From Acetobacter tropicalis (GTDB lineage: Bacteria > Pseudomonadota > Alphaproteobacteria > Acetobacterales > Acetobacteraceae), in NCBI RefSeq assembly GCF_001580915.1, contig NZ_LHZQ01000222.1, positions 124,001 to 188,000 on the forward strand: a DNA stretch of 64,000 nucleotides. Direction: 5' to 3'. Both the position numbers and the translations under genes were made by a program. Position 1 is the stretch's first letter; every line of letters starts with the position of its first letter. Below the pieces are notes generated by a model. It saw only the letters and a program-made list of their open reading frames with translations, ran no database searches and was not told the origin of the DNA. Positions 41,721 to 50,122 of this stretch are shown here, piece by piece.

Positions 41721-42926
41721 ATGAAGCCAGCCAACGGACACTTGCCGCGCCGTAAATTATTACAGGGGCTGGGGTGCCTTTCTGCCGGGCTGGCTGCAAC
41801 CGGGGCTGCACCGGTGGCGGATGTCACGGAAAATGTGCGTCCGCCAGATGTCACGACCAATCCTCCCCGCCAGTGGGGGTCGGGCGCGCCGCCGTCTTAT
41901 ACGCCAGACCCGGATGTGGTGATTATTGATCGCTCTTTCCGGGATTTGCTGTTCAGTGCAGCCACCATTCATCGGGTGTGGGATCAGGGAACATGGCTGG
42001 AAGGGCCCGCCTGGTCTTCTGAAGGGCGTTATCTGCTGTTCAGTGATACCGTAACCAGCCGCCAGTACCGCTATTTGTGGGAAACGGGAGAGGTAACGGT
42101 TTTCCGCCCGGAATCCTACCACTCCAATGGCAATACGTTTGACTATCAGGGGCGCCAGATCTCTTGCGAGCACTTCCTGCGCCGTGTGATCCGATGGGAG
42201 CATGATGGGTCCGTGCGCGTGATTGCAGACCATTATGAAGGTCGCCCCTTGAATTCGCCTAATGATGTGGTGGTGCATCCGGATGGCGGCATCTGGTTTA
42301 CAGACCCGGGTTATGGGGATGGCTTTACCGAGGGCCACGCGGATGAACCGGGCGGTGAAGCCAACCCGGATGGCAAGATACGCTGGCGTCTGGGTGAAGA
42401 ACTGATTGGCGAGATTGGCGGCAACAAACGGCAGGCTGATCATACCTTCCGTGTGGATCCTTCAGGCCGGATTGAAGCGGTGCTGACACAGGCCCAACTG
42501 CCCAACCCCAACGGACTGTGTTTTTCGCCCGATCATAAAAGTCTTTACGCCATCTCCTCAGGTCGGCAGCCCGGAGGGAATGGGCATGACGGCGATCAGG
42601 CCATTCATGTGTTTGATATCCAGAAGGATAACACACTGGCCAATCCGCGCCTGTTTACCAACATGCGGTTTCAGGGCGTGCAGATGGGGCCAGATGGCAT
42701 GAAGGCCGACATTTTCGGCAATCTGTGGTGCGGGGCCGGGGGACCGCTGGGTCTGTGCGGTGTGTTCGTGTTCAACCCGGAAGGGCATCTGATAGGCCGC
42801 ATTCGCCTGCCACATGGAGTCTCCAACCTCACATTTGGCGGTCCCAAGCGGAACTGGCTGTTCATGTGCGCCGGGGAATCCCTTTACCGCTTGCAGGTGA
42901 ACACACAGGGCGTTGCCCCTGCCTGA
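41721..42926 (+). CDS. Periplasmic gluconolactonase, SMP-30/gluconolaconase family
   Basis: A 401-residue six-bladed beta-propeller lactonase with a Tat signal (PRRKLLQGLGCLSAGLAATG), so it is exported folded. Metal and substrate residues are visible in WLEGPAWSSEGRYLLFSD (Glu), YHSNGNTFDYQGR, NSPNDVVVHPDGGIWFTDP (Asn) and NPNGLCFSPDHKSLYAISSG. In acetic acid bacteria membrane glucose dehydrogenase makes glucono-1,5-lactone in the periplasm, and such enzymes hydrolyse it to gluconate. That role is inferred. The TGA stop overlaps the first unit of a heptamer tandem repeat. Confidence 0.9.
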   Translation: MKPANGHLPRRKLLQGLGCLSAGLAATGAAPVADVTENVRPPDVTTNPPRQWGSGAPPSYTPDPDVVIIDRSFRDLLFSAATIHRVWDQGTWLEGPAWSSEGRYLLFSDTVTSRQYRYLWETGEVTVFRPESYHSNGNTFDYQGRQISCEHFLRRVIRWEHDGSVRVIADHYEGRPLNSPNDVVVHPDGGIWFTDPGYGDGFTEGHADEPGGEANPDGKIRWRLGEELIGEIGGNKRQADHTFRVDPSGRIEAVLTQAQLPNPNGLCFSPDHKSLYAISSGRQPGGNGHDGDQAIHVFDIQKDNTLANPRLFTNMRFQGVQMGPDGMKADIFGNLWCGAGGPLGLCGVFVFNPEGHLIGRIRLPHGVSNLTFGGPKRNWLFMCAGESLYRLQVNTQGVAPA

Positions 42927-42967
42927 GTGCTAAGTGCTAAGTGCTAAGTGCTAAGTGCTAAGTGCTG
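42926..42967 (+). repeat. Tandem heptamer repeat (AGTGCTA)n at the gluconolactonase stop
   Basis: Six head-to-tail copies of AGTGCTA run from 42926 to 42967, the last with a G in the final position. A degenerate seventh copy (AGTGGCT) follows. The first base is the last base of the TGA stop codon. Seven-base units are prone to slipped-strand change, but the tract lies just outside the reading frame. Confidence 0.95.
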
Positions 42968-43081
42968 AGTGGCTGCCTGCGACTAAGGGATGGGGGAAGA
43001 AGAGGGCGCGAGGTCCTTGTCTTCCATTCCGTTGGCAGGGAAGAAGATCCTCAGGCGGCAGTCAGTGCGTTACTGAGCGCC

Positions 43082-44248
43082 TTAGGCACTTTTCCTGAGG
43101 AAAATGGGCAGGAGCGTGAACAGACCGCAGGCCAGAGAGACAAAGTAAGGCAGGCCATGGCGGCTGATGTCTATGGCCGTGCCCGCCATTTCTGGGCCGA
43201 TGAAGGCACCCAGGCCCCAGGCAACAGAGGTTGTCGCGTAGATTGAGACAAGGTCTCCACCGGAAAAACGGCTGCCGACGACGGACATGGCCAGCGTATA
43301 AATAGCTGCAAAAAGACCATCCCACACAAACAGAAGCCCGTAGGCCCATGGTTGATGCGTGATCCCCAGCGGCCAGAGCAACGCGCCGAGGCAGGAGGCA
43401 ACGCCGAGGCCGATCATCAGGTGCCTGCGGTTCATACGGTCCCCCAGCCAGCCGAGTGGAAACTGGAGTGTAATGGCCCCAAGCAGCATGACAGACAGCA
43501 GCAGCGTGGCGGTCTGTTCGGTCCAGCCGTTACGAATGGCGTAAAGTGTCAGGAAGGAGGACCCTGCGGCCTCCAGCATGGCCATGAGCAACGTAATGCC
43601 GATGGCGATAGGCGCGAGGCTGATGTAGCGCCACAACCCCGAATGGGTTGCACGCTTCAGCGCGGGAGCGTGCATCCAGGGCATGCAGACCAGCACCAGT
43701 GCTGTCAGGACAAAGCCCGCACTTATGGCGTAGGGCGTGAATCCGTGTCGGCCGGCCACAGCAAGAATGAGCGGCCCCAGTGCGAATCCTAATGAGAGCA
43801 TGGAGCTATAGAGGCCCATGGTGCGTGTGCGGGTCTGGTCCGCTGTGATCTGGTTCAGCCAGCTTTCAGACAGGATGAGCAGAATTTCCGTGGCGCAGCC
43901 AAGAGCCAGCCGCAGGGGAAACCAGAACCAGATGGAGGGCACCACTGGCAGAAGCACGAGCACAGAAGCGATGACCCCAAGGGCAAGAACCAGAGGGCGG
44001 CGCGGCCCAAAATGGGCTGCAATGCGCGGCAGAAAAGGGGCAACGCTCAGAACCCCAACGGCGTGCATCATGGCGTTGGCGGCAATGATCTGTGCGCCGT
44101 AACCCCGGTCAAACAGTTCAAGCGTGAATAAGGGCGCGCTGAGCCCGTAGGTCAGACCGAAAATCATACCCACCGCCAGCAAGCACGCGATGGGTAGAAC
44201 GGGCGTGGCGGAGAGGGGTTTTATGCGCCCCTGTGAGGAAGAAGACAT
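43082..44248 (-). CDS. MFS transporter, YcaD-like
   Basis: A 388-residue permease with 12 predicted helices. LLILSESWLNQITADQTRTR in the loop after helix 4 is the hallmark of the YcaD branch (ESWLN). The first helix begins IACLLAVGMIFGLTYGLSAP. LGDRMNRRHLMIGLG marks the loop 8-9. These proteins are poorly characterised exporters. No regulatory gene or operon partner lies beside it. It is convergent with gluconolactonase. Confidence 0.85.
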   Translation of the reverse strand: MSSSSQGRIKPLSATPVLPIACLLAVGMIFGLTYGLSAPLFTLELFDRGYGAQIIAANAMMHAVGVLSVAPFLPRIAAHFGPRRPLVLALGVIASVLVLLPVVPSIWFWFPLRLALGCATEILLILSESWLNQITADQTRTRTMGLYSSMLSLGFALGPLILAVAGRHGFTPYAISAGFVLTALVLVCMPWMHAPALKRATHSGLWRYISLAPIAIGITLLMAMLEAAGSSFLTLYAIRNGWTEQTATLLLSVMLLGAITLQFPLGWLGDRMNRRHLMIGLGVASCLGALLWPLGITHQPWAYGLLFVWDGLFAAIYTLAMSVVGSRFSGGDLVSIYATTSVAWGLGAFIGPEMAGTAIDISRHGLPYFVSLACGLFTLLPIFLRKSA

Positions 44249-44401
44249 GACCCTTTGTAGCGCGCTTTTAGCAGGCTACCAGCGTGTCAGAGCTACAATG
44301 AAGGCTGTTTGCTTTGATTTTATTCTGAAGCCCGTTTTTGATCTGTCAGTAGGATGTGTTTTCAGGGGCGACGGCGTTGCAACGCTAGAAGACGCGCTGT
44401 T

Positions 44402-44638
44402 CTAGTGGCACCCGCCGTTTTTATCATCACAGCCTTTGCATCCGCCACAGCCGGGGCTTGCGCCGGAGGGTGTGGCAAGTCGCTCCGCTTTGGTGCGGAG
44501 GCCGGGAAGTGCCTGTGTGGCGACCAGCAGCCCTGCGAGGGCACGCCAGAGAGGGATCATGGCGGAAGGTGCCAGCCTCTGGAGCCAGTAGGCAGCACAG
44601 AGAAGGACAACAAGGCCGACAAGTAGAATCTGTGTCAC
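44402..44638 (-). CDS. FeoB-associated Cys-rich membrane protein
   Basis: A 78-residue protein with one N-terminal membrane segment (ILLVGLVVLLCAAYWLQRL). A C-terminal cluster CGGCKGCDDKNGGCH follows. It lies 16 bases beyond feoB on the same strand. Short Cys-rich membrane proteins in this place are known as FeoB-associated proteins and are thought to interact with Fe(II) transport, taking the place of FeoC. Iron binding by the cluster is inferred. Confidence 0.82.
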   Translation of the reverse strand: MTQILLVGLVVLLCAAYWLQRLAPSAMIPLWRALAGLLVATQALPGLRTKAERLATPSGASPGCGGCKGCDDKNGGCH

Positions 44639-44654
44639 AGGACGTCTCCTGTTG

Positions 44655-46496
44655 TTATCCGCTGATCAGTCGGGTGATGTGATAGGCCAGAAAAGAGGCC
44701 GCGTAAGCCATGCCGAACAGATAGGCCGTAGAGATCCAGACCAGTCGCCAGGAACCGGTTTCCCGGCGAATAACGGCCAGAGTGGAGAAGCATTGCGGCG
44801 CGTAAACATACCATGCCAGCAAAGAGAACGCTGTTGCAAGGCTCCATTGGGCCGAAAGCAGGGGCGCAAGCTGGGATGCGGCATCGGCTTCCGATGCACC
44901 GACCGAATACACGGTAGCAAGCGCGCTGACAGCAACCTCACGCGCGGCAAGGCCCGGAATAAGCGCCACGCAGATCTGCCAGTTAAAGCCAATGAACTGG
45001 AAGAACGGCAGCATCAGATGGCCAATGCGGCCAGCCAGACTATAGTCAATGGCTGGCCCTGTAGCACCGGCTGGGGGAGCAGGGAAGCTGGAAAGCGCCC
45101 ACATCAGCACGCTGAGCGTGACAATAATGGTGCCTACACGGGATAGAAAAATGCGGGCGCGCTGCCACAGTTCAATAGACAGGCTTTGCAGGCCGGGCAG
45201 ACGATAGTTGGGCAGTTCAAGCAGCAACGGGTGCTCATCTGTTGTGGCGCGCCGCTTCAACACACGCGCCACAACCAGCGCGCTGAGGATTCCGGCGGCG
45301 TACAGCCCGAAAAGAACAAGCCCCTGCAGGTTGAAAAGACCTGCAATATGCCGCGCGGGAATGAACGCCCCAATCAGAAGCGCATAGACCGGCAACCGCG
45401 CCGAACATGTCATGAGCGGCGCGATCATAATGGTCACCATCCGGTCTCGCGGGTTCTGGATGGTGCGGGTGGACATGATGCCGGGCACGGCGCAGGCAAA
45501 GCTGGATAGCAGGGGAATGAAGGAGCGTCCGCTCAGCCCTGCCGAGGCCATCAGCTTGTCCAGCATGAAGGCGGCGCGTGGCAGATACCCGGATTCCTCC
45601 AGTGCCAGAATCCAGAGAAACAGAATCAGAATTTGCGGCAGGAACACAATAACCGTCCCTGCGCCTGCAATAATGCCGTCCACCACAAGGCTGCGCAAAA
45701 CGCCGTCTGGCAGCAGGGCTCCCACATGGTCACCCAGCGATTTCATGCCGTTATCGAGCATGTCCATGAAAGGTTGTGCCCAGGAGAACACGGCCTGAAA
45801 CATGATAAATAGCAGCACAAACAGGATGAGCATGCCCCATACGGGGTGGAGCACCCAGCGGTCTAGCTTGTCTTCAAAAAGCTGTTTGCGTTCGGACGTG
45901 CGGGCAACACAGAGTGCTAGCAGGCGGCGCACTTCCGCATGCAGATCGGTGCCTTCAGGCAGTGGAGTTGGGGGGGGAGGAGGTGGGGCATCCAGCGCTG
46001 CCAGAATATTCTGGCCACCGCCCCGCTTGATCCCGACCGCTGTGACAACCGGCACCCCCAGTTCTGCCTGCAGGCGGGGGATATCAATGGTGAGACCCTG
46101 CTTGCTAATGGCGTCAATCATGTTGAGCACCACAATCATGGGGCGCCCAAGCTGCCGTAATTCCAGCATGAAACGCAGATGCAGGCGCAGGTTGGTGGCG
46201 GCAACAACACTTACCAGCAGATCTGGCGCGGGTTCGCCTTTGTAGACGCCACGGCAGACATCGCGGGTTACGGCCTCATCTGGGCTGGTGGCTGCCAGAC
46301 TGTACGTGCCGGGCAGATCAAGCACCTGCACGCGGCGGCCCGCCGGAGTGACAAGGCGGCCTGCCTTACGTTCAACCGTCACGCCTGCGTAGTTGGCAAC
46401 CTTCTGGCGACTGCCCGTCAACTGGTTGAAAATGGCCGTTTTTCCGCAGTTGGGGTTGCCAACCAGCGCGACGCGTAGAGGGGGGAGATCAGTCAT
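44655..46496 (-). CDS. feoB: Ferrous iron transport protein B
   Basis: A 613-residue inner-membrane Fe(II) transporter with an N-terminal G domain: G1 GNPNCGKT at 13-20, G3 DLPGTYS at 60-66 and the NMID guanine motif near 128. A helical spacer follows. The membrane core includes FLPQILILFLWILALEESGY, then SFACAVPGIMSTRTI and PLMTCSARLPVYALL, the conserved Gate and Cys motifs. It is shorter than the enterobacterial protein (about 770 residues). It overlaps feoA by four bases and precedes the Cys-rich partner, forming an feoA-feoB-partner operon. Confidence 0.94.
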   Translation of the reverse strand: MTDLPPLRVALVGNPNCGKTAIFNQLTGSRQKVANYAGVTVERKAGRLVTPAGRRVQVLDLPGTYSLAATSPDEAVTRDVCRGVYKGEPAPDLLVSVVAATNLRLHLRFMLELRQLGRPMIVVLNMIDAISKQGLTIDIPRLQAELGVPVVTAVGIKRGGGQNILAALDAPPPPPPTPLPEGTDLHAEVRRLLALCVARTSERKQLFEDKLDRWVLHPVWGMLILFVLLFIMFQAVFSWAQPFMDMLDNGMKSLGDHVGALLPDGVLRSLVVDGIIAGAGTVIVFLPQILILFLWILALEESGYLPRAAFMLDKLMASAGLSGRSFIPLLSSFACAVPGIMSTRTIQNPRDRMVTIMIAPLMTCSARLPVYALLIGAFIPARHIAGLFNLQGLVLFGLYAAGILSALVVARVLKRRATTDEHPLLLELPNYRLPGLQSLSIELWQRARIFLSRVGTIIVTLSVLMWALSSFPAPPAGATGPAIDYSLAGRIGHLMLPFFQFIGFNWQICVALIPGLAAREVAVSALATVYSVGASEADAASQLAPLLSAQWSLATAFSLLAWYVYAPQCFSTLAVIRRETGSWRLVWISTAYLFGMAYAASFLAYHITRLISG

Positions 46497-46855
46497 GCAG
46501 GGGGACCAGCCACGGGGGCCTGACGTGAGGAGCTGTCTGCTGTGCTGGTAGCGGGGGAGGGTGCAGCAGGGTCTGCCTGCTCATGGGGTTGGGCTGCGCA
46601 GGATGGGGCGGTGGCTGCGGTGTTGTCCCGCAACACAATACGGTGTGCTTCCGAGCGCCGCAGGGCGAAACGCGTAAAGCCGATTTCCACCGCCATCGGG
46701 TCTCCCCCCAGCGGGCCGAACGCAATGACCTTCACCGGTTCTCCCGGCACAAAGCCCAGCTCACCCAGACGCTGGGCAATGGCGTCGTGCGTGGAGAGGG
46801 CTTCTATATGGTCAATCACACCGGCGGTGCGAAGGGAAAGCTGGTTCAGGCGCAA
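46493..46855 (-). CDS. feoA: FeoA-like protein with a C-terminal Ala/Pro/Ser tail
   Basis: A 120-residue SH3-like protein that assists FeoB at the cytoplasmic face. The FeoA domain (1-78) contains RLGELGFVPGEPVKVIAFGP and a late FALRRSEAHRIVL. The tail from about 80 is low-complexity Ala/Pro/Ser/Gln and absent from typical 75-85 residue FeoA. It probably starts at a TTG (46855), as no in-frame ATG precedes the domain. It overlaps feoB by four bases. A Fur-like site lies about 45-60 bases upstream. Confidence 0.88.
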   Translation of the reverse strand: MRLNQLSLRTAGVIDHIEALSTHDAIAQRLGELGFVPGEPVKVIAFGPLGGDPMAVEIGFTRFALRRSEAHRIVLRDNTAATAPSCAAQPHEQADPAAPSPATSTADSSSRQAPVAGPPA

Positions 46856-46898
46856 GGCTTGGTCATCCTGCTCAGACGGACTAAGGAGTCACGTATAT

Positions 46899-46917
46899 AT
46901 TGAGAATGATCCTTAAT
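46899..46917 (-). promoter_or_regulatory. Fur-box-like site before feoA
   Basis: Read toward feoA it is ATTAAGGATCATTCTCAAT, an imperfect palindrome (ATTxAG...CTxAAT) containing GATCATTCTC, close to Fur consensus units. It lies 44-62 bases upstream of the feoA start, in the region shared with typA. Confidence 0.65.
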
Positions 46918-47136
46918 TCCAAGCTGGCCAGGTGTCCAATGTGTGGTGTAGGGGGCAGTTATGGGCCCGCAGCAGCAAGGCCTGCTGGCAGGTTCTGGGC
47001 GCCTTGTGAGGATTTTACGTGCATTTCTGCACGCTGGCGCTTATCAACGGGGCCAGCATTCTTTATACCGCAACTCAACCGCCCCGTTTGCATGACTGGT
47101 GGCGGCAGAACGCGCAGGGACAATCAGGCACCTTTC

Positions 47137-48960
47137 ATGGATATCCGCAATATCGCCATCATTGCACACGTCGATCATGGCAAGACCACTCTCGTTGACG
47201 AACTGCTGAAGCAGTCTGGCTCATTCCATGAGCATCAGCAGGTTGCTGAACGCGCCATGGACAGCAATGATCTGGAACGTGAGCGGGGCATCACCATTCT
47301 GGCCAAGTGCACCTCCGTTGTGTGGCAGAACACCCGGATCAACATTATCGATACCCCCGGACACGCCGACTTCGGCGGGGAAGTGGAACGTATTCTCAGC
47401 ATGGTGGACGGCGCGATTGTGCTGGTCGACTCCGCTGAAGGCGCATTGCCGCAGACCAAGTTTGTGGTGGGCAAGGCGCTGGCCCGTGGCCTGAAGCCGA
47501 TTGTGGTTGTGAACAAGATTGACCGTGGCGACGCCCGCCCGGACGAAGTGCATAACGAAATTTTTGATCTGTTCGCGGCTCTTGGCGCCAATGATGAACA
47601 GCTTGATTTCCCCATGCTGTACGCTTCTGGCCGTCAGGGCTGGGCCGATGTTGAGCTGGATGGACCGCGCAAGGACCTCAGCCCGATGTTCGAGCTGATC
47701 CTGAAGCATGTTCCCGCACCCAAGCTGGACAAGGAAAAGCCGTTCGCCATGACGGCCACCATCCTTGAAAACGACAACTTCCTCGGTCGTGTGCTGACGG
47801 GCCGTGTGGAACAGGGCCGCGCCAAGGTCAACATGCCGGTAAAGGTGCTGCGGGCTGATGGCTCTGTGGTGGAAACTGGCCGCCTGACAAAACTGCTGTC
47901 CTTCCGTGGGCTGGACCGCGTGGCGGTTGATGAAGTGGAAGCTGGGGACATTGTGGCCGTGGCCGGTCTGTCTGAAGCCACTATTCCTGACACCATTGCA
48001 TCCCCCGAAGTGGCTGCACCGCTTGAAGCCATTCCGGTTGATCCGCCGACCCTGTCCATGACGTTCCGTCTGAACGACGGCCCTCTGGGTGGTCGTGAAG
48101 GCAAGAAGGTGACGTCTCGCCAGATTCGTGACCGTCTGTTCAAGGAAACGGAAAGCAACATTGCTATCCGCGTGACTGACAGCCCGGAAAGCGAAGCTTT
48201 TGAAGTGGCTGGCCGTGGTGAACTTCAGCTTGGCGTGCTGATTGAAACCATGCGTCGTGAAGGGTTTGAACTGACCATCGGCCGTCCGCGCGTGCTGTTC
48301 AGCACGAACGAGGAAACGGGTGAGCGGGAAGAACCGTTCGAAGAAGTCACCATTGACGTGGATGAACCCTATTCCGGCGTGGTTGTGGAAAAGATGTCTC
48401 AGCGTAAGGGGCAGATGCAGGATATGCGTCCGTCTGGTGGGGACAAGGTGCGTCTGACCTTCATCATCCCGTCTCGCGGGCTGATTGGGTATCATGGCGA
48501 ATTCCTGACCGACACGCGCGGCACGGGTATCATGAACCGCCTGTTCTATGGGTATCAGCCTTATGCTGGCACCATTGAAGGTCGCCGTAACGGATCTCTG
48601 ATCTCTGCGGAAGATGGTTCAACCACCCAGTATTCCCTGTTCTCTCTGCAGGACCGTGGTACGCTGTTTGTGAATGCGGGTGAAAAAGTTTACGTGGGCA
48701 TGATCATCGGTGAGCATTCCCGTGAAAATGATCTGGAAGTGAACGCAGTCCGTGAAAAGAAGCTGACCAACATTCGTGCCGCAGGCAAGGATGAAGCTCT
48801 GCTGCTGGTTCCGCCGCGCCGTATGTCTCTGGAACAGGCGATTGCCTACATCGAAGACGATGAACTGGTGGAAGTGACGCCATCTGCCATCCGTCTGCGC
48901 AAGCGCTATCTGGACCCGAACGAACGCAAGAAGCGTGAACGTAAGGGTGATGCGTCCTAA
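47137..48960 (+). CDS. typA: Translational GTPase TypA/BipA
   Basis: A 607-residue ribosome-binding GTPase involved in large-subunit assembly and stress adaptation. G1 is AHVDHGKTTL at 10-19, with ERERGITI for switch I. G3 is DTPGHADFGGE and G4 NKID. The domain II beta barrel, EF-G-like domains III/V and the C-terminal TypA-specific domain (NIRAAGKDEALLLVPPRRMS through RLRKRYLDPNERKK) follow. The ATG at 47137 gives the family's usual MDIRNIAIIAHVDHGK start. An extended frame to 46900 adds 79 residues of non-family sequence that run through the feo Fur site. It ends in a strong terminator. Confidence 0.95.
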   Translation: MDIRNIAIIAHVDHGKTTLVDELLKQSGSFHEHQQVAERAMDSNDLERERGITILAKCTSVVWQNTRINIIDTPGHADFGGEVERILSMVDGAIVLVDSAEGALPQTKFVVGKALARGLKPIVVVNKIDRGDARPDEVHNEIFDLFAALGANDEQLDFPMLYASGRQGWADVELDGPRKDLSPMFELILKHVPAPKLDKEKPFAMTATILENDNFLGRVLTGRVEQGRAKVNMPVKVLRADGSVVETGRLTKLLSFRGLDRVAVDEVEAGDIVAVAGLSEATIPDTIASPEVAAPLEAIPVDPPTLSMTFRLNDGPLGGREGKKVTSRQIRDRLFKETESNIAIRVTDSPESEAFEVAGRGELQLGVLIETMRREGFELTIGRPRVLFSTNEETGEREEPFEEVTIDVDEPYSGVVVEKMSQRKGQMQDMRPSGGDKVRLTFIIPSRGLIGYHGEFLTDTRGTGIMNRLFYGYQPYAGTIEGRRNGSLISAEDGSTTQYSLFSLQDRGTLFVNAGEKVYVGMIIGEHSRENDLEVNAVREKKLTNIRAAGKDEALLLVPPRRMSLEQAIAYIEDDELVEVTPSAIRLRKRYLDPNERKKRERKGDAS

Positions 48961-49024
48961 GCGTCAGTCTGATTGCAAGGCGTAGCCGCCTTGTAAAAGG
49001 GACGGGGTAATTGCCCGAAGGAAG

Positions 49025-49057
49025 CCTGTCTGCATGAAAATGCAGGCAGGTTTTTTT
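49025..49057 (+). terminator. Rho-independent terminator of typA
   Basis: CCTGTCTGCAT pairs with ATGCAGGCAGG (one wobble) over a GAAA tetraloop, followed by seven T. Confidence 0.95.
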
Positions 49058-49082
49058 GTATCGGGAGGCCTGCCGCGATGTG

Positions 49083-49943
49083 TCAGGCTGTCAGCCGTGT
49101 TGCCACCAGTTTGCCTATCCCCGCAAAAACAGAGGAAAGCTGCTGTTCCGTCGGGTGGCCGCCCCGAGTGTAGGCGCAGACAACAATGCTGGTTTCAGGG
49201 TGCGGCCAGATAACGGCAATATCTCCTGCGGCATCCTTGCCATTATTGCCTGTTTTATCTCCAATCTTCCATGCGCTCGGAAACCCTGCGTGAAGCCGGT
49301 GCTCGCCCGTCCGGCATCTGATGAGCCAGTCTGTCAGGATAGTGCGGGAGGGAGCGGACAGAACCGGTCCCGACACCAGATGCTGCAGAATAAAAGCCAT
49401 GGAGCGCGGGGTGGTAGTGTTCTGTATGGCGCCCGGCGGAGTGCGGTTCAGATAGGGCTCGACATCATCAAGGCGTGTTGTTTTGTCCCCAAGATGTCGC
49501 CAGAAAGCTGTTAGAACAGAAGGCCCGCCAATGTGGGTCAGTAGCAGGTTGGCGCAGGTGTTATCGCTCTGCTCTACCGCGCCAGCACAGAGTTCCCGGA
49601 TGGTCATCTGGCCTTTTGCCAGATTGGCCTTGGCGACAGGCGCGTAAAGGTCCCCAATATCCGCCGCAGTGTAAGAGAGCGGGCGTTCAAGAGTATCCAG
49701 TCCTCCGTCAACGCGGGCCAGCACACAGGCCGCAAGCGATGCCTTGAATGTGCTGCACATGACAAAGCGTTCGTCTGTCCGCCACCCAAGAGTTGCGCCG
49801 GTTTTTGTATTTTCTGCGTAGAAACCAACGTGACCACCAGTCTCGTTCTCATACTGCGAGATCACGATGGGCGCTGATGTGCCAGCTATAGCGGGTGCGG
49901 CGAGCAAGGCGGAACTGCCCCATAAAAAATGTCGTCTCCTCAT
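49083..49943 (-). CDS. Class A serine beta-lactamase
   Basis: A 286-residue periplasmic beta-lactamase. The N-terminus MRRRHFLWGSSALLAAPAIAG is a probable Tat signal. Catalytic motifs are STFK (Ser64-Lys67), SDN (126-128), the omega-loop EPYLN (Glu162) and KTG (230-232). Cys63 precedes the nucleophile (VMCSTFK), as in CTX-M-like enzymes, but no partner Cys follows KTG, so the carbapenemase-type disulfide is absent. It is divergent from a MarR-GNAT gene 179 bases away. The spectrum of drugs hydrolysed cannot be told from sequence. Confidence 0.93.
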   Translation of the reverse strand: MRRRHFLWGSSALLAAPAIAGTSAPIVISQYENETGGHVGFYAENTKTGATLGWRTDERFVMCSTFKASLAACVLARVDGGLDTLERPLSYTAADIGDLYAPVAKANLAKGQMTIRELCAGAVEQSDNTCANLLLTHIGGPSVLTAFWRHLGDKTTRLDDVEPYLNRTPPGAIQNTTTPRSMAFILQHLVSGPVLSAPSRTILTDWLIRCRTGEHRLHAGFPSAWKIGDKTGNNGKDAAGDIAVIWPHPETSIVVCAYTRGGHPTEQQLSSVFAGIGKLVATRLTA

Positions 49944-50083
49944 GGCGTGCCTTTCCTTGCCTTATTCTCTCTTTATCAGCCCTCCGATGAGCAGGTTTTG
50001 TCAAAGGAAGAGTGACATCATCCTGTGCGGGATGTGTGTGGGCAGTTCAGCCACGTAGGCCGAAAGGGAAATGACGGGATATA

Positions 50084-50102
50084 TAGTTGACTTTAGCAAC
50101 TA
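50084..50102. promoter_or_regulatory. Palindromic operator between bla and the MarR-GNAT gene
   Basis: TAGTTG-ACTTTAG-CAACTA has perfect 6-base half-sites with a 7-base centre. It lies 20 bases upstream of the MarR-GNAT start. TAGTTG/CAACTA half-sites are common for MarR-type repressors, so self-regulation is likely and the divergent lactamase promoter may be affected. Confidence 0.65.
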
Positions 50103-50122
50103 ATTGCCTGCATCCTGCCAAA

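Noticed and set aside
42926-42967. CRISPR-like array
   Set aside because: Units are 7 bases and directly adjacent, with no spacers, so it is a simple tandem repeat.
46900-47136. 79-residue N-terminal extension of typA
   Set aside because: It has no family similarity, crosses the feo Fur-like site, and the ATG at 47137 gives the exact family start.
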